Assembly (NCBI GenBank): GCA_029779695.1
Contig: JAKPAB010000053.1
Span: 1-42,030 of the forward strand
DNA length: 42,030 bases
Source of the DNA: Bacillota bacterium
Lineage (GTDB): Bacteria > Bacillota > Clostridia > Lachnospirales > Lachnospiraceae
Direction: 5' to 3'
Both the position numbers and the translations under genes were made by a program. Shown piece after piece: positions 28,375-37,212 of this stretch. Every line of letters starts with the position of its first letter. Positions within the stretch are counted from its first letter, which is position 1. Below the pieces are notes generated by a model. It was not told the DNA's origin, did not search any database, and saw only the letters and a program-made list of their open reading frames with translations.

Positions 28375-29529
28375 ATGGAAGCTTATCTCGACAACTCTGC
28401 AACCACCAGATGCTCAGATGATGCTGCGAATAAAGTGCTAGAGGCTCTTACTGTTAACTATGGTAATCCCTCATCTCTTCATAAAATGGGTATGAAAGCC
28501 GAGGAGTACTTGGATGAATCCAGAAAAGCCATTGCAAAATCCCTTGGCGTCAAGGATAAGGAGATAATCTTCACATCAGGTGGATCCGAATCGAACAATC
28601 TGGCTATTATGGGAACAGTCAATGCCAGAAAGAGAAGGGGCAACCACATAATAACCACAAGTGTTGAGCATGCATCTGTTTTTAATCCGATGAAGGAACT
28701 AGAGGAAGAGGGATATGAGATTACATATCTTGATACAGATGAGAATGGTCTTATCGATCTAAAGCAGCTTCGCACTGCGATTCAACCTGACACTATTCTA
28801 GTATCAATGATGCATGTAAATAATGAGATCGGCGCAGTAGAACCTATCGAAGAAGCTGGAAGGATCATTAAAAATGTGAATCCCGAATGTGTATTTCATG
28901 TAGATGCGATTCAGTCTTATGGTAAATTCAGAATAAGACCTCATGATTCAAATATTGATCTTCTTTCAGTGAGCGGACACAAGATAAACGGACCTAAGGG
29001 AAGCGGATTTTTATATGTAAGAGATGGTATCAGACTTATTCCAATCATATTTGGAGGAGGACAGGAAAAGGGTATTAGATCAGGAACGCAGAATGTTCCT
29101 GCCATCGCAGGTCTCGGAGTTGCTACTAAGGAAGCTGATAAAAATCTTGACAAAAATAGGGAAATGCTGTTTAAATTAAAAGCTGCATTTATTGATAAGA
29201 TCGCAGATCTAGATGGAATTACCATCAATGGATTAACTGGAGAAAAAAGTGCTCCTCATATTGTTTCAGTTACAATATCCGGAGTAAGGGCAGAAGTTTT
29301 GCTTCATTCCCTCGAGGACAAAAATATCTATGTGTCATCGGGAAGTGCATGTTCTTCTAATAAGCCTCAGGTCAGCCGGACACTTCAGGCGATCAAGGTC
29401 TCTCACGATGCACTGGATTCTACAGTAAGATTTAGCTTTGGAATCTATAATACTATGGAAGAAATCGATTATGCGGCAGACTCATTACGAGAGATATTGC
29501 CGGCTCTTAGAAAATACACAAGAAAGTAG
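28375..29529 (+). CDS. Cysteine desulfurase, NifS/IscS class
   Basis: PLP enzyme that takes sulfur from cysteine and carries it as a persulfide. 384 residues. AYLDNSATT starts the protein. H99 is in the cofactor segment TSVEHASV, the PLP lysine is K203 (SVSGHKINGPKG), and the catalytic cysteine is C326 in SSGSACSSNKPQVS. The adjacent thiI, 5 bases downstream, suggests this is the dedicated sulfur donor for 4-thiouridine in tRNA, as with NifZ-ThiI in B. subtilis. A general iron-sulfur cluster role cannot be excluded. Confidence 0.94.
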   Translation: MEAYLDNSATTRCSDDAANKVLEALTVNYGNPSSLHKMGMKAEEYLDESRKAIAKSLGVKDKEIIFTSGGSESNNLAIMGTVNARKRRGNHIITTSVEHASVFNPMKELEEEGYEITYLDTDENGLIDLKQLRTAIQPDTILVSMMHVNNEIGAVEPIEEAGRIIKNVNPECVFHVDAIQSYGKFRIRPHDSNIDLLSVSGHKINGPKGSGFLYVRDGIRLIPIIFGGGQEKGIRSGTQNVPAIAGLGVATKEADKNLDKNREMLFKLKAAFIDKIADLDGITINGLTGEKSAPHIVSVTISGVRAEVLLHSLEDKNIYVSSGSACSSNKPQVSRTLQAIKVSHDALDSTVRFSFGIYNTMEEIDYAADSLREILPALRKYTRK

Positions 29530-29534
29530 GCCCT

Positions 29535-30719
29535 ATGTACCAGGCATTTGTTATTAAATATGGAGAAATCGGAATCAAGGGCAAGAATCGTCATTTGTTT
29601 GAAGATGCGCTTGTCTCTAATATCAGCACAGCTCTTAAAAGAGTAGAGGGTAGATTCCTAGTGACCAAGGAACAGGGAAGAGTATATGTGGAGGCTAAAG
29701 GTGACTTTGATTACGAAGGCACTGTAGAAGCTCTGAAAAAGGTTTTCGGAATTGTTGAGATATGTCCTGCCAACCTGACCAAGGAACAGGATTTTGAAAA
29801 GCTTTCAGATGAAATTATTAATTTTATTAATGAGACATACCCGGAAAAGAATTTTACTTTTAAGGTTCAGGCCAAGAGAGGCAATAAGAAGTATCTCATG
29901 AATTCCATGGAGATAAATCAGGAACTTGGAGGCAGGATTTTAGATGCATTTCCAGATCTAAAAGTAGATGTACATAAGCCCAAGGTTTACATTCATGTAG
30001 AGATAAGAGAAGTTACCAGCTATTATTCAGAGAGTATAAAGGGACCCGGCGGAATGCCTGTAGGAACTAATGGCTCTGCGATGCTTCTTTTATCTGGTGG
30101 AATTGATAGTCCTGTTGCAGGATATATGGTAGCAAAGCGTGGTGTTAAGATAGATGCCACTTATTTTCATGCTCCTCCCTATACATCAGAAAGAGCCAAG
30201 AAAAAGGTTATTGATCTATGCAGGATAGTTTCTGAATATGCAGGACCTATTACACTTCATATAGTTAATTTTACAGATACGCAGCTAGAGATATATGAGA
30301 AGTGCCCTCATGATGAGCTGACTATAATAATGCGTAGATATATGATGATGATCGCAGAACATTTTGCAAAACAAAATGGGGATATAGGATTAGTAACAGG
30401 AGAGAGTATAGGACAGGTAGCTTCACAGACTATGCAGTCACTCTTCTGTACCAACGAGATATGCAATATCCCGGTATATAGACCACTTATTGCTTTTGAC
30501 AAACAGGAGATAATTGACGTTTCTCTTAAGATTGGGACTTATGAGACTTCTATACTTCCTTTTGAAGACTGCTGTACGATCTTCGTAGCCAAGCATCCTG
30601 AGACCAAGCCAAGAATCGATATAATAAAGTCATCAGAAACCAGACTTGAAGGAACCATTGAAGATATTGTACAAAAGGCTATTGATAGTGTTGAAACAAT
30701 GGTCATAAGACCTGAATAG
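29535..30719 (+). CDS. thiI: tRNA 4-thiouridine sulfurtransferase ThiI
   Basis: Makes 4-thiouridine at position 8 of tRNAs, using ATP and sulfur from the desulfurase beside it. 394 residues. An N-terminal ferredoxin-like and THUMP region (about 1-165, FVIKYGEIGIKGKNR at the start) precedes the PP-loop ATPase with SGGIDS at 187-192. The conserved EDCCTIF has C346/C347. The C-terminal rhodanese domain found in E. coli ThiI is absent, as in most Firmicutes, so sulfur must come straight from a partner. A thiamin role is therefore not implied. Confidence 0.96.
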   Translation: MYQAFVIKYGEIGIKGKNRHLFEDALVSNISTALKRVEGRFLVTKEQGRVYVEAKGDFDYEGTVEALKKVFGIVEICPANLTKEQDFEKLSDEIINFINETYPEKNFTFKVQAKRGNKKYLMNSMEINQELGGRILDAFPDLKVDVHKPKVYIHVEIREVTSYYSESIKGPGGMPVGTNGSAMLLLSGGIDSPVAGYMVAKRGVKIDATYFHAPPYTSERAKKKVIDLCRIVSEYAGPITLHIVNFTDTQLEIYEKCPHDELTIIMRRYMMMIAEHFAKQNGDIGLVTGESIGQVASQTMQSLFCTNEICNIPVYRPLIAFDKQEIIDVSLKIGTYETSILPFEDCCTIFVAKHPETKPRIDIIKSSETRLEGTIEDIVQKAIDSVETMVIRPE

Positions 30720-30731
30720 TTTTTACCACAA

Positions 30732-30768
30732 TAAAAACAGAAGTGCAGTCATATTGGCTGCACTTCTG
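30732..30768 (-). terminator. Terminator of the HPr-like gene (minus strand)
   Basis: CAGAAGTGCAG (30738-30748) pairs with CTGCACTTCTG (30758-30768). Two more pairs inside leave a 5-base loop. The A run at 30733-30737 gives a T tract on the minus strand, so it ends the HPr-like transcript. On the plus strand no T tract follows, although the hairpin may still protect the 3' end of the thiI message. Confidence 0.8.
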
Positions 30769-30832
30769 AATGTTTGAAAAGTTTTATCTTTTCATTTAAT
30801 TTTTCACATAAGATAATGCAAAATCGTTTAAC

Positions 30833-31063
30833 CTATACGATAAAAGGTGTAAGCTTTTCAACGATTGCATCAACGTCTTCATCAGCATGGATGTTAAGCT
30901 CAATAGGCTTGGACAGATCCAAACTGAAGATTCCCATGATGGATTTTGCATCAATAACATATCTTCCGGAAATCAGATCAAAATCAGAATCTAACTGATT
31001 TACAGTATTTACGAAAGATTTTACTTTGTCTACAGTGTTGAGTGAAACCTTTACAGTCTTCAT
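30833..31063 (-). CDS. HPr-like protein lacking the phospho-histidine
   Basis: 76 residues with the HPr fold pattern. The regulatory-serine motif is intact at residues 40-45 (KSIMGI, S41 corresponding to Ser46 of HPr), followed by SLDLSKPIELNI and the last helix VDAIVEKL. The HPr active site (GxHARPA around His15) is missing: the matching stretch reads LNTVDKVKSF, with Thr or Val near the histidine position. It therefore cannot pass PTS phosphate to sugars but could be phosphorylated on S41 by HPr kinase, like Crh. AGGAGG precedes the start, and it has its own promoter and terminator. Confidence 0.85.
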   Translation of the reverse strand: MKTVKVSLNTVDKVKSFVNTVNQLDSDFDLISGRYVIDAKSIMGIFSLDLSKPIELNIHADEDVDAIVEKLTPFIV

Positions 31064-31099
31064 AGAATACCTCCTGGTAAAAATTTATTTATTAAGGGA

Positions 31100-31128
31100 A
31101 TAGTAGACTAAGAGTCATAAAAAGTCAA
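31100..31128 (-). promoter_or_regulatory. Sigma-A promoter of the HPr-like gene
   Basis: On the minus strand, TTGACT (31128-31123), a 17-base spacer and TACTAT (31105-31100). The start is expected near 31093, giving a leader of about 30 bases containing AGGAGG. Confidence 0.75.
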
Positions 31129-31150
31129 TTGTATGAAAGGAAAGATTCTT

Positions 31151-32491
31151 TTGAAAAAAGCAGCATTACATAATTTGGGATGTAAAGTTAATGCATATGA
31201 AACAGAGGCAATGAGAGAACTTTTAGAAAAGGATGGTTATGAGATCGTACCTTTTCATGAAAAGGCGGATGTCTATGTTATAAATACCTGCACGGTTACC
31301 AATGTGGCTGACAGAAAGTCAAGACAGATGATAAATCGTGCAAGAAAAGAAAACCCAGATGCGGTGATCATTGCAGCCGGATGTTATGTTCAGACAGCAA
31401 GAGACAGAAATAAGGACGAAAGTGATGCTGATATCCTGATAGGAAATAATAAAAAGGAAGGACTGATCTCAACACTGCATGAATTCCTTTTGAATCATAA
31501 TAAGGAGTCGGAAATTATTGATATCAATTCCGGAGAAGTAGAGTATGAGGATCTCAGGGTTAATGATACAGAGGAGCATACAAGAGCATTCTTGAAGGTT
31601 CAGGACGGGTGCAATCAGTTCTGCTCATATTGCTTGATACCATTTGCAAGAGGAAGAGCAAGATCAAGAGATAAAGAATCAATAATAGAAGAAATAAGAC
31701 ATTTTGCTAAAAAAGGATATAAGGAAGTTGTTATAACCGGAATACACTTGAGTTCTTATGGTGAAGGAATGGGTTACGGACTTATTGAATTGCTGGAAGA
31801 AGCCAATACCATTAATGGAATTAAGAGAATAAGACTGGGGTCTATAGAACCTAGGATTATCACAGAAGAATTTGTGAAAAGAGTGTCTAAACTTGAAAAC
31901 TTCTGCCCTCATTTTCATATTTCACTTCAGAGTGGATGTGACAAGACATTAATTGCAATGAATAGAAAATACACAACATTAGAATTTAAGCATAGTTGTG
32001 ATCTTATAAGAGAATATTTTCATCACCCGGCCATAACAACAGATGTTATAACAGGTTTCCCGGGTGAAACTGCAGAGGATTTCGCAGAATCAAGAACTTT
32101 TACAGACGATGTTTCGTTTTATGAAATGCATGTATTTAAATTTTCCAGAAGGGAAGGGACCAAGGCTGATAAGATGCCTGGACAGCTGACAGAAAGTGTC
32201 AAGGCTGAGAGAAGCCATGTGTTGATCGAACAATCCGAACGTAATTCAAGAGCCTTTAGAGAAGAGATAATAGGCAAAGAAACAGAAGTTCTTGTTGAAT
32301 ATAAAGAAGATATAGATGGTAGATCCTATTGGACAGGATTAACAAGAGAATACATAAGGATAGCAATACCGGCGGATGTGTTTTCCGAAGGTGAAAACCC
32401 ACAGGATCAGATATATAAGGGTATTTCGGAATCATTTTTGACGGATGAGTGTATTGTCCTTGACAGAAGTTCAATAATAAAAGTACAATAA
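31151..32491 (+). CDS. mtaB: tRNA (t6A37) methylthiotransferase MtaB
   Basis: Radical SAM enzyme that adds a methylthio group to t6A at position 37 of ANN-decoding tRNAs. TTG 31151 is favoured because AAAGGAAAG lies 6-14 bases upstream; ATG 31133, in frame, has no ribosome-binding site. The 446 residues carry the N-terminal cluster cysteines C11 (NLGCKVN), C47 (NTCTVT) and C78 (AAGCYVQ). The radical SAM cysteines are C154, C158 and C161 (GCNQFCSYC), and a TRAM-like C-terminus follows. GCKVNAYETEAM and ADRKSRQ fit MtaB rather than MiaB or RimO. In many Firmicutes mtaB follows dnaJ; here three genes intervene. Confidence 0.95.
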   Translation: MKKAALHNLGCKVNAYETEAMRELLEKDGYEIVPFHEKADVYVINTCTVTNVADRKSRQMINRARKENPDAVIIAAGCYVQTARDRNKDESDADILIGNNKKEGLISTLHEFLLNHNKESEIIDINSGEVEYEDLRVNDTEEHTRAFLKVQDGCNQFCSYCLIPFARGRARSRDKESIIEEIRHFAKKGYKEVVITGIHLSSYGEGMGYGLIELLEEANTINGIKRIRLGSIEPRIITEEFVKRVSKLENFCPHFHISLQSGCDKTLIAMNRKYTTLEFKHSCDLIREYFHHPAITTDVITGFPGETAEDFAESRTFTDDVSFYEMHVFKFSRREGTKADKMPGQLTESVKAERSHVLIEQSERNSRAFREEIIGKETEVLVEYKEDIDGRSYWTGLTREYIRIAIPADVFSEGENPQDQIYKGISESFLTDECIVLDRSSIIKVQ

Positions 32492-32570
32492 CAATGTAAA
32501 GGATGAAATAGAATCGACTCGCAGGTTATTTACTTCATTACCTACGTTTAATATATGAAAAGAGGGCAAT

Positions 32571-32837
32571 ATGCAGAATCTTGATAATACTCAGTTCTTT
32601 AAAGTTGATAAAGATTTAAATGTTGGCGTAAGAGAGATAATGAAACAGGTGTATGCAGCCCTTAGTGAAAAAGGATACAATCCCGTCAACCAGATTGTAG
32701 GATACTTGATGTCTGGAGATCCTACTTTTATTACCAGCCATAAAAATGCGCGTGCTATGATAATGAAAGTAGAAAGAGATGAGATTGTAGAAGAACTTTT
32801 ACGTTCATACGTTAAGACTCAGGACTGGAAGAATTAA
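32571..32837 (+). CDS. ireB: IreB family regulatory phosphoprotein (UPF0297)
   Basis: Small cytoplasmic protein, a substrate of the PASTA kinase IreK in Enterococcus, where it affects cephalosporin resistance. 88 residues, typical length and near-invariant family sequence: TQFFKVDKDLN, IMKQVYAALSEKGYNPVNQI, VGYLMSGDPTFITSHKNAR. Thr7 sits at the N-terminal site phosphorylated in the enterococcal protein. GAGGG precedes the start. The stop overlaps the start of ruvX (TAATG), and the DUF1292 gene follows, the conserved three-gene cassette of Firmicutes. Confidence 0.95.
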   Translation: MQNLDNTQFFKVDKDLNVGVREIMKQVYAALSEKGYNPVNQIVGYLMSGDPTFITSHKNARAMIMKVERDEIVEELLRSYVKTQDWKN

Positions 32838-33286
32838 TGCCGGAGAAACATTCCCGAATAATGGGCCTGGATTTTGGCGGTAGGACTTGTGGCGTAGCGG
32901 TTACCGATGCACTTGGAATTACAGTAACGGGTGTAGAGGTGATCAGAAGAAGTAGCCCCAAGAAATTACGACAGACTGTGTCAAGAGTTGAAGCGCTTGC
33001 TAAAGAATATGAGGTATCCAAGATAATACTGGGGCTTCCGCTTAATTTGGATGGAAGTACAGGCGAGCGCGTAGAAAAAACAAAAGAGTTCAAAATGCTT
33101 CTTGAAAAAAGGATGGATGTGCCCATTTTATTTTTTGATGAGAGACTTACAACTGTGGAAGCATATGAGATCATGAACGAGAATGGTGTCGATAAGAGGA
33201 CACAGAGAGAAATTGTTGACAGAGTAGCTGCGGAGATAATTCTTCAGAGCTATTTGAATGATTTAAAAGAAAAGAAAGATATCTGA
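32837..33286 (+). CDS. ruvX: Pre-16S rRNA nuclease / putative Holliday junction resolvase (YqgF/RuvX)
   Basis: RNase H-fold nuclease that helps mature the 5' end of 16S rRNA in E. coli and was first proposed as a Holliday junction resolvase. 149 residues. The first acidic residue is in MGLDFGGRTCGVAVTD, followed by ILGLPLNLDGSTGERV, and FFDERLTTVEAYEIM supplies further acidic ligands. D128 or nearby is in KRTQREIVDRVAAEIILQSY. It overlaps ireB by one base. Confidence 0.95.
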   Translation: MPEKHSRIMGLDFGGRTCGVAVTDALGITVTGVEVIRRSSPKKLRQTVSRVEALAKEYEVSKIILGLPLNLDGSTGERVEKTKEFKMLLEKRMDVPILFFDERLTTVEAYEIMNENGVDKRTQREIVDRVAAEIILQSYLNDLKEKKDI

Positions 33287-33292
33287 TTGATT

Positions 33293-33544
33293 ATGGATAA
33301 AACAACCTTTACAGATGAAAATGGTGAAGAACTCGAACTTTTTATTCTCGAAGAGACAGAGATTAAAGAGATTAAATATATACTTGCTACCGAGGACGAG
33401 GATGGAGATTCAACTGCATATATCCTTAAAGAGACTGGAACGGATGATGGTCAGTCTACTTATGAGATGGTTGATGATGACGTAGAATTCGACGCGGTTA
33501 GAAAAGTATTTGAAGAACTGTTGGAAGATACGGATTTCGAGTAA
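33293..33544 (+). CDS. DUF1292 family protein (YrzB-like)
   Basis: Acidic cytoplasmic protein of 83 residues, function unknown. The pattern TFTDENGEELELFILEETEI, Y(I/V)LATEDEDGDSTAYIL and a closing VFEELLEDTDFE is that of DUF1292/YrzB. ATG 33293 is taken as the start; TTG 33287, adjoining the ruvX stop, adds two residues and is the alternative. Neither has a strong ribosome-binding site, which suggests translational coupling to ruvX. Confidence 0.9.
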   Translation: MDKTTFTDENGEELELFILEETEIKEIKYILATEDEDGDSTAYILKETGTDDGQSTYEMVDDDVEFDAVRKVFEELLEDTDFE

Positions 33545-33589
33545 TAGTATGTCAGCAAATAGCTGATTTGATTTGGAGGAGATATTAGT

Positions 33590-35257
33590 TTGAAAAAAAT
33601 TGAAAATGAGAAGTTGAGAGTTATACCTCTCGGTGGACTGGAGCAAATCGGAATGAACATGACGGCATTCTGCTATGGCGACAGTATTATTGTCGTGGAT
33701 TGTGGTATGGCGTTTCCTGATGCTGATATGCCAGGAGTTGATCTTGTTATTCCTGATGTTAGTTTTTTGGAAGAAAATATTGATAAGGTCAAGGGATTTT
33801 TTATTACACATGGTCACGAAGATCATATAGGAGCTATTCCTTATGTACTTAGAAAGATCAATGTGCCTATCTATGCCACCAAGCTTACAATGGGAATTAT
33901 CGATCATAAGCTTGAGGAACATCATATGGAAGATACCGTACGAAGAAAGATTGTAAAGTACGGATCGATCATTAATTCTGGAGATTTTAGGGTTGAATTC
34001 ATAAGAACGAACCATAGTATTCAGGATGCCGCAGCGTTGGCTATATATACACCTGTCGGAACTATTGTTCATACAGGAGATTTCAAGGTTGATTACACAC
34101 CTGTATTTGGTGATGCCATTGATCTCCAGAGATTTGCCGAGATTGGTAAAAAAGGCGTTCTTGCCCTTATGAGTGATAGTACAAATGCAGAGAGACCTGG
34201 ATTTACCCAGTCAGAAAAGACTGTTGGTGCAACATTTGATAATATTTTTGCAGAGAATACTAAAACAAGGATAATTGTAGCTACATTTGCATCAAATGTT
34301 GATCGTGTTCAGCAGATAATCAATTCTGCTTATAAATTTGACAGAAAGGTAGTTGTAGAAGGCCGAAGCATGGTCAACATCATCTCTACTGCTATTGATC
34401 TGGGCTATATAGATATTCCGGAAAATACACTTATCAATATTGAAGAACTTAAGAATTATCCTGATGATAAAACAGTACTTATAACTACAGGGAGCCAAGG
34501 AGAATCCATGGCTGCACTTTCAAGAATGGCTGGCGGGATTCATAAAAAGATCCAGATCAAACCTAATGATATGGTTATTTTTTCATCTCATCCGATTCCT
34601 GGAAATGAAAAGGCAGTGAGTAATGTAATCAATGAGCTCTATCGTAAGGGAGCTAATGTTATATTTCAGGATGTTCATGTTTCTGGACATGCTTGTGCAG
34701 AAGAACTGAAGCTCATATATTCACTTGTTAATCCAAAGTACTGTATTCCGGTTCATGGTGAGTATAAGCATCTTATGGCAGCAAAGAGGATCGTTGAATC
34801 TCTTGGATATGACAGTAAGCATATATTTATTCTTTCATCAGGAGATGTTCTGGAATTTAACGATGATAAAAAGGCCAAGATAAACGGCAAGGTTCAGACC
34901 GGGGCTGTAATGGTTGATGGTCTTGGCGTCGGTGATGTTGGTAACGTGGTGCTTCGTGATAGACAGAAATTGTCAGAGGATGGAATCATTATTGTTGTTA
35001 TGACTCTTGAATCAGGAAGTGGACGAGTACTGTCAGGACCGGATATAGTTTCTAGAGGTTTTGTGTACGTAAAAGACTCCGAGGATCTTATGGATGAGGC
35101 CAGAAAGGTACTTAGAACTACCCTAGACAGAATTGAAAAAAATCATGTCAGAGAGTGGCCAAAGATTAAAAACGAGTTAAAGTCAGATCTGTCAGACTTT
35201 GTCTGGAAAGAGACCCAGAGAAGACCTATGATTCTTCCTATAATCATGGAAGTATAA
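33590..35257 (+). CDS. rnj: Ribonuclease J
   Basis: Metallo-beta-lactamase/beta-CASP ribonuclease with 5' exonuclease and endonuclease activity in mRNA decay and rRNA maturation. TTG 33590 starts it, with GGAGGA at 33575-33580. 555 residues, a normal length. LRVIPLGGLEQIGMNM begins the fold. The zinc motif is H74-G-H76-E-D78-H79 (FITHGHEDHIGAIPY). The beta-CASP insert follows (LMSDSTNAERPGFTQSE, then VHVSGHACAEELK and CIPVHGEYKHL). The C-terminal domain ends FVWKETQRRPMILPIIMEV. Whether it is the J1 or J2 type cannot be decided. Confidence 0.96.
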   Translation: MKKIENEKLRVIPLGGLEQIGMNMTAFCYGDSIIVVDCGMAFPDADMPGVDLVIPDVSFLEENIDKVKGFFITHGHEDHIGAIPYVLRKINVPIYATKLTMGIIDHKLEEHHMEDTVRRKIVKYGSIINSGDFRVEFIRTNHSIQDAAALAIYTPVGTIVHTGDFKVDYTPVFGDAIDLQRFAEIGKKGVLALMSDSTNAERPGFTQSEKTVGATFDNIFAENTKTRIIVATFASNVDRVQQIINSAYKFDRKVVVEGRSMVNIISTAIDLGYIDIPENTLINIEELKNYPDDKTVLITTGSQGESMAALSRMAGGIHKKIQIKPNDMVIFSSHPIPGNEKAVSNVINELYRKGANVIFQDVHVSGHACAEELKLIYSLVNPKYCIPVHGEYKHLMAAKRIVESLGYDSKHIFILSSGDVLEFNDDKKAKINGKVQTGAVMVDGLGVGDVGNVVLRDRQKLSEDGIIIVVMTLESGSGRVLSGPDIVSRGFVYVKDSEDLMDEARKVLRTTLDRIEKNHVREWPKIKNELKSDLSDFVWKETQRRPMILPIIMEV

Positions 35258-35337
35258 GGCCGAATGACTTTTTTTAAATCAAATTAAATTTAATGAGGTA
35301 GAAATCAGCAACAAACTAAGGTTAGGATTGTATTTAA

Positions 35338-35979
35338 ATGGATAAGTCTGAGAGACTGGATACATATCTAGCTCTTCTCCAAAATGAATTTTCTCCTGAA
35401 TTAAGGAAAATTGAAGAGGAAGCCAGAAAAAATAATGTTCCGATTATTAGAAAACAAGCACAATATTACATGAGACTTATGTGCCAAATGGTCAGACCGG
35501 AGAGAATCTTAGAAATTGGTACTGCAGTAGGATTTTCCGGATTATTGATGCTTGAGTCCGATCCTGAAGATGCGCTTCTAGATACGATAGAGAGTTATGC
35601 ACCGAGAATCACCGAGGCAAAGAAGAATTTTTCAGGCTCTTTATATAAAGATAGAATCAGACTATTTGAGGGCGATGCTATGGAAATACTGCCAACGCTT
35701 ACGGGAGAATATGATATGATTTTCATGGATGCATCTAAGGGACAATATGTCAGGATGCTTCCAATGATTAAAAAGCTTATGCATTCCGGAAGCATACTTA
35801 TAACAGATAATATTCTTCAGGAGGGCAATTTGATCGAATCATCGTTTTCGATTAAGAGGCGTGACAGAACTATTCATAAGAGAATAAGAGAATTTCTTGA
35901 ACTAATAACCTCAGATGATGATATGGTAACAGATACACTGTCTCTTGGAGACGGAATGACAATAGCAGTTAGGAAATGA
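35338..35979 (+). CDS. trmR: tRNA 5-hydroxyuridine methyltransferase TrmR (YrrM family)
   Basis: SAM-dependent O-methyltransferase that converts 5-hydroxyuridine to 5-methoxyuridine at wobble position 34. 213 residues. The SAM-binding motif ILEIGTAVGFSGLLML lies at 57-72 and the metal-site stretch YDMIFMDASKGQY near 124-136. SGSILITDNILQEGNLI follows. General O-methyltransferase family membership is certain. The tRNA role is based on homology to B. subtilis YrrM and on the overlap with a TrhP-type gene, whose product makes the 5-hydroxyuridine substrate. Confidence 0.87.
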   Translation: MDKSERLDTYLALLQNEFSPELRKIEEEARKNNVPIIRKQAQYYMRLMCQMVRPERILEIGTAVGFSGLLMLESDPEDALLDTIESYAPRITEAKKNFSGSLYKDRIRLFEGDAMEILPTLTGEYDMIFMDASKGQYVRMLPMIKKLMHSGSILITDNILQEGNLIESSFSIKRRDRTIHKRIREFLELITSDDDMVTDTLSLGDGMTIAVRK

Positions 35980-35981
35980 TT

Positions 35982-37208
35982 ATGAAAAAGCCTGAACTTT
36001 TGGCTCCAGCCAAATCTCTGGAAATCTTGAAAACAGCAATTAACTATGGAGCAGATGCTGTTTATATCGGTGGAGAGGTATATGGACTAAGAGCCAATGC
36101 CGAGAATTTTACGCCAGATGAGATGAGAGAAGGCATAAGATATGCCCATGACAGAGATAAAAAAGTCTATGTAACGGTCAATATAATAGCCAAAAACGAA
36201 GATCTTATTAACGCTTCCAATTATTTTAAGGAACTTCAAGAGATAGGACCGGATGCTGTTCTTGTAGCTGATCCTGGGATGTTTTCGCTGGCAAGAGAAA
36301 ATTGTCCCGATATAGATATTCATGTAAGCACACAGGCAAATAATACCAATTATCTTACGTGCAAGGTATGGCATGATATGGGAGCCACAAGAGTAGTTAC
36401 CGCAAGAGAATTATCACTTTATGAAATCAAAGAGATAAAAGAAAAAATCCCACCTGATATGGAGGTTGAGAGCTTTATACATGGAGCTATGTGCATATCT
36501 TTTTCCGGAAGGTGCTTACTTAGCGCTTATTTTACAGGGAGAGATGCTAACCATGGTGAATGTACACATCCATGCAGATGGAAATATGCACTTATGGAAG
36601 AGACAAGGCCTGGAGAATATCTACCGGTTTATGAAAATGAACGTGGTACTTATATTATGAATTCCAAGGATCTATGCATGATAGAACATCTTCCGGATCT
36701 TATTGATGCAGGCATTGATAGTTTGAAGATCGAAGGCAGGATGAAGACGGCACTTTATGTCTCCACAGTTGTAAGGGCTTATCGTAAGGCCATTGATGAT
36801 CTTTTTGAATCAAGAGAAAAATATGATTCTAATCTGAAATGGTACATGAATGAGATCAAGTCCACAACATACAGGCCATTTACTACAGGTTTTTTCTATT
36901 GTCAGCCATCAGAGGAAGACCAGATTTATGACAATAATACATATTTAAAGGGAAGTACTTACATCGGAACCACAGGAAAAGTTGAAGAAAATGGAACTTT
37001 CCATGTCCAACAAAAAAATAAATTCACTGTTGGCGAAGAAATCGTGATTATGAAAACAAATGGTGTTAATATAGACACAAAAGTTCTTTCTATCAACGGC
37101 GAAGATGGCGAACCTAAAGAAAGCGCATGCGCTGCAAAAGAGAACCTAACAATCAGACTTGATGTGGTACCTAGTACCGGTGATATCTTACGGAGAATGG
37201 AGGCATAG
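35982..37208 (+). CDS. trhP: U32-family tRNA hydroxylation protein (TrhP type)
   Basis: Peptidase U32-family protein. E. coli TrhP and its B. subtilis homologues YrrN/YrrO are required for prephenate-dependent formation of 5-hydroxyuridine at tRNA position 34. ATG 35982 has AGGA 7 bases upstream, better than the overlapping ATG 35976. 408 residues. KPELLAPAKSLEILKTAI starts the barrel. The four putative Fe-S cysteines are C171, C178, C194 and C198 (GAMCISFSGRCLLSAYF and HGECTHPCRWK). DSLKIEGRMKTALYVSTV follows. It is coupled to trmR. Confidence 0.88.
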   Translation: MKKPELLAPAKSLEILKTAINYGADAVYIGGEVYGLRANAENFTPDEMREGIRYAHDRDKKVYVTVNIIAKNEDLINASNYFKELQEIGPDAVLVADPGMFSLARENCPDIDIHVSTQANNTNYLTCKVWHDMGATRVVTARELSLYEIKEIKEKIPPDMEVESFIHGAMCISFSGRCLLSAYFTGRDANHGECTHPCRWKYALMEETRPGEYLPVYENERGTYIMNSKDLCMIEHLPDLIDAGIDSLKIEGRMKTALYVSTVVRAYRKAIDDLFESREKYDSNLKWYMNEIKSTTYRPFTTGFFYCQPSEEDQIYDNNTYLKGSTYIGTTGKVEENGTFHVQQKNKFTVGEEIVIMKTNGVNIDTKVLSINGEDGEPKESACAAKENLTIRLDVVPSTGDILRRMEA

Positions 37209-37212
37209 TCTT

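Noticed and set aside
33410-34072. 220-residue open frame on the minus strand
   Set aside because: It covers the DUF1292 gene and the start of RNase J, both well-supported on the plus strand; no recognisable domain.
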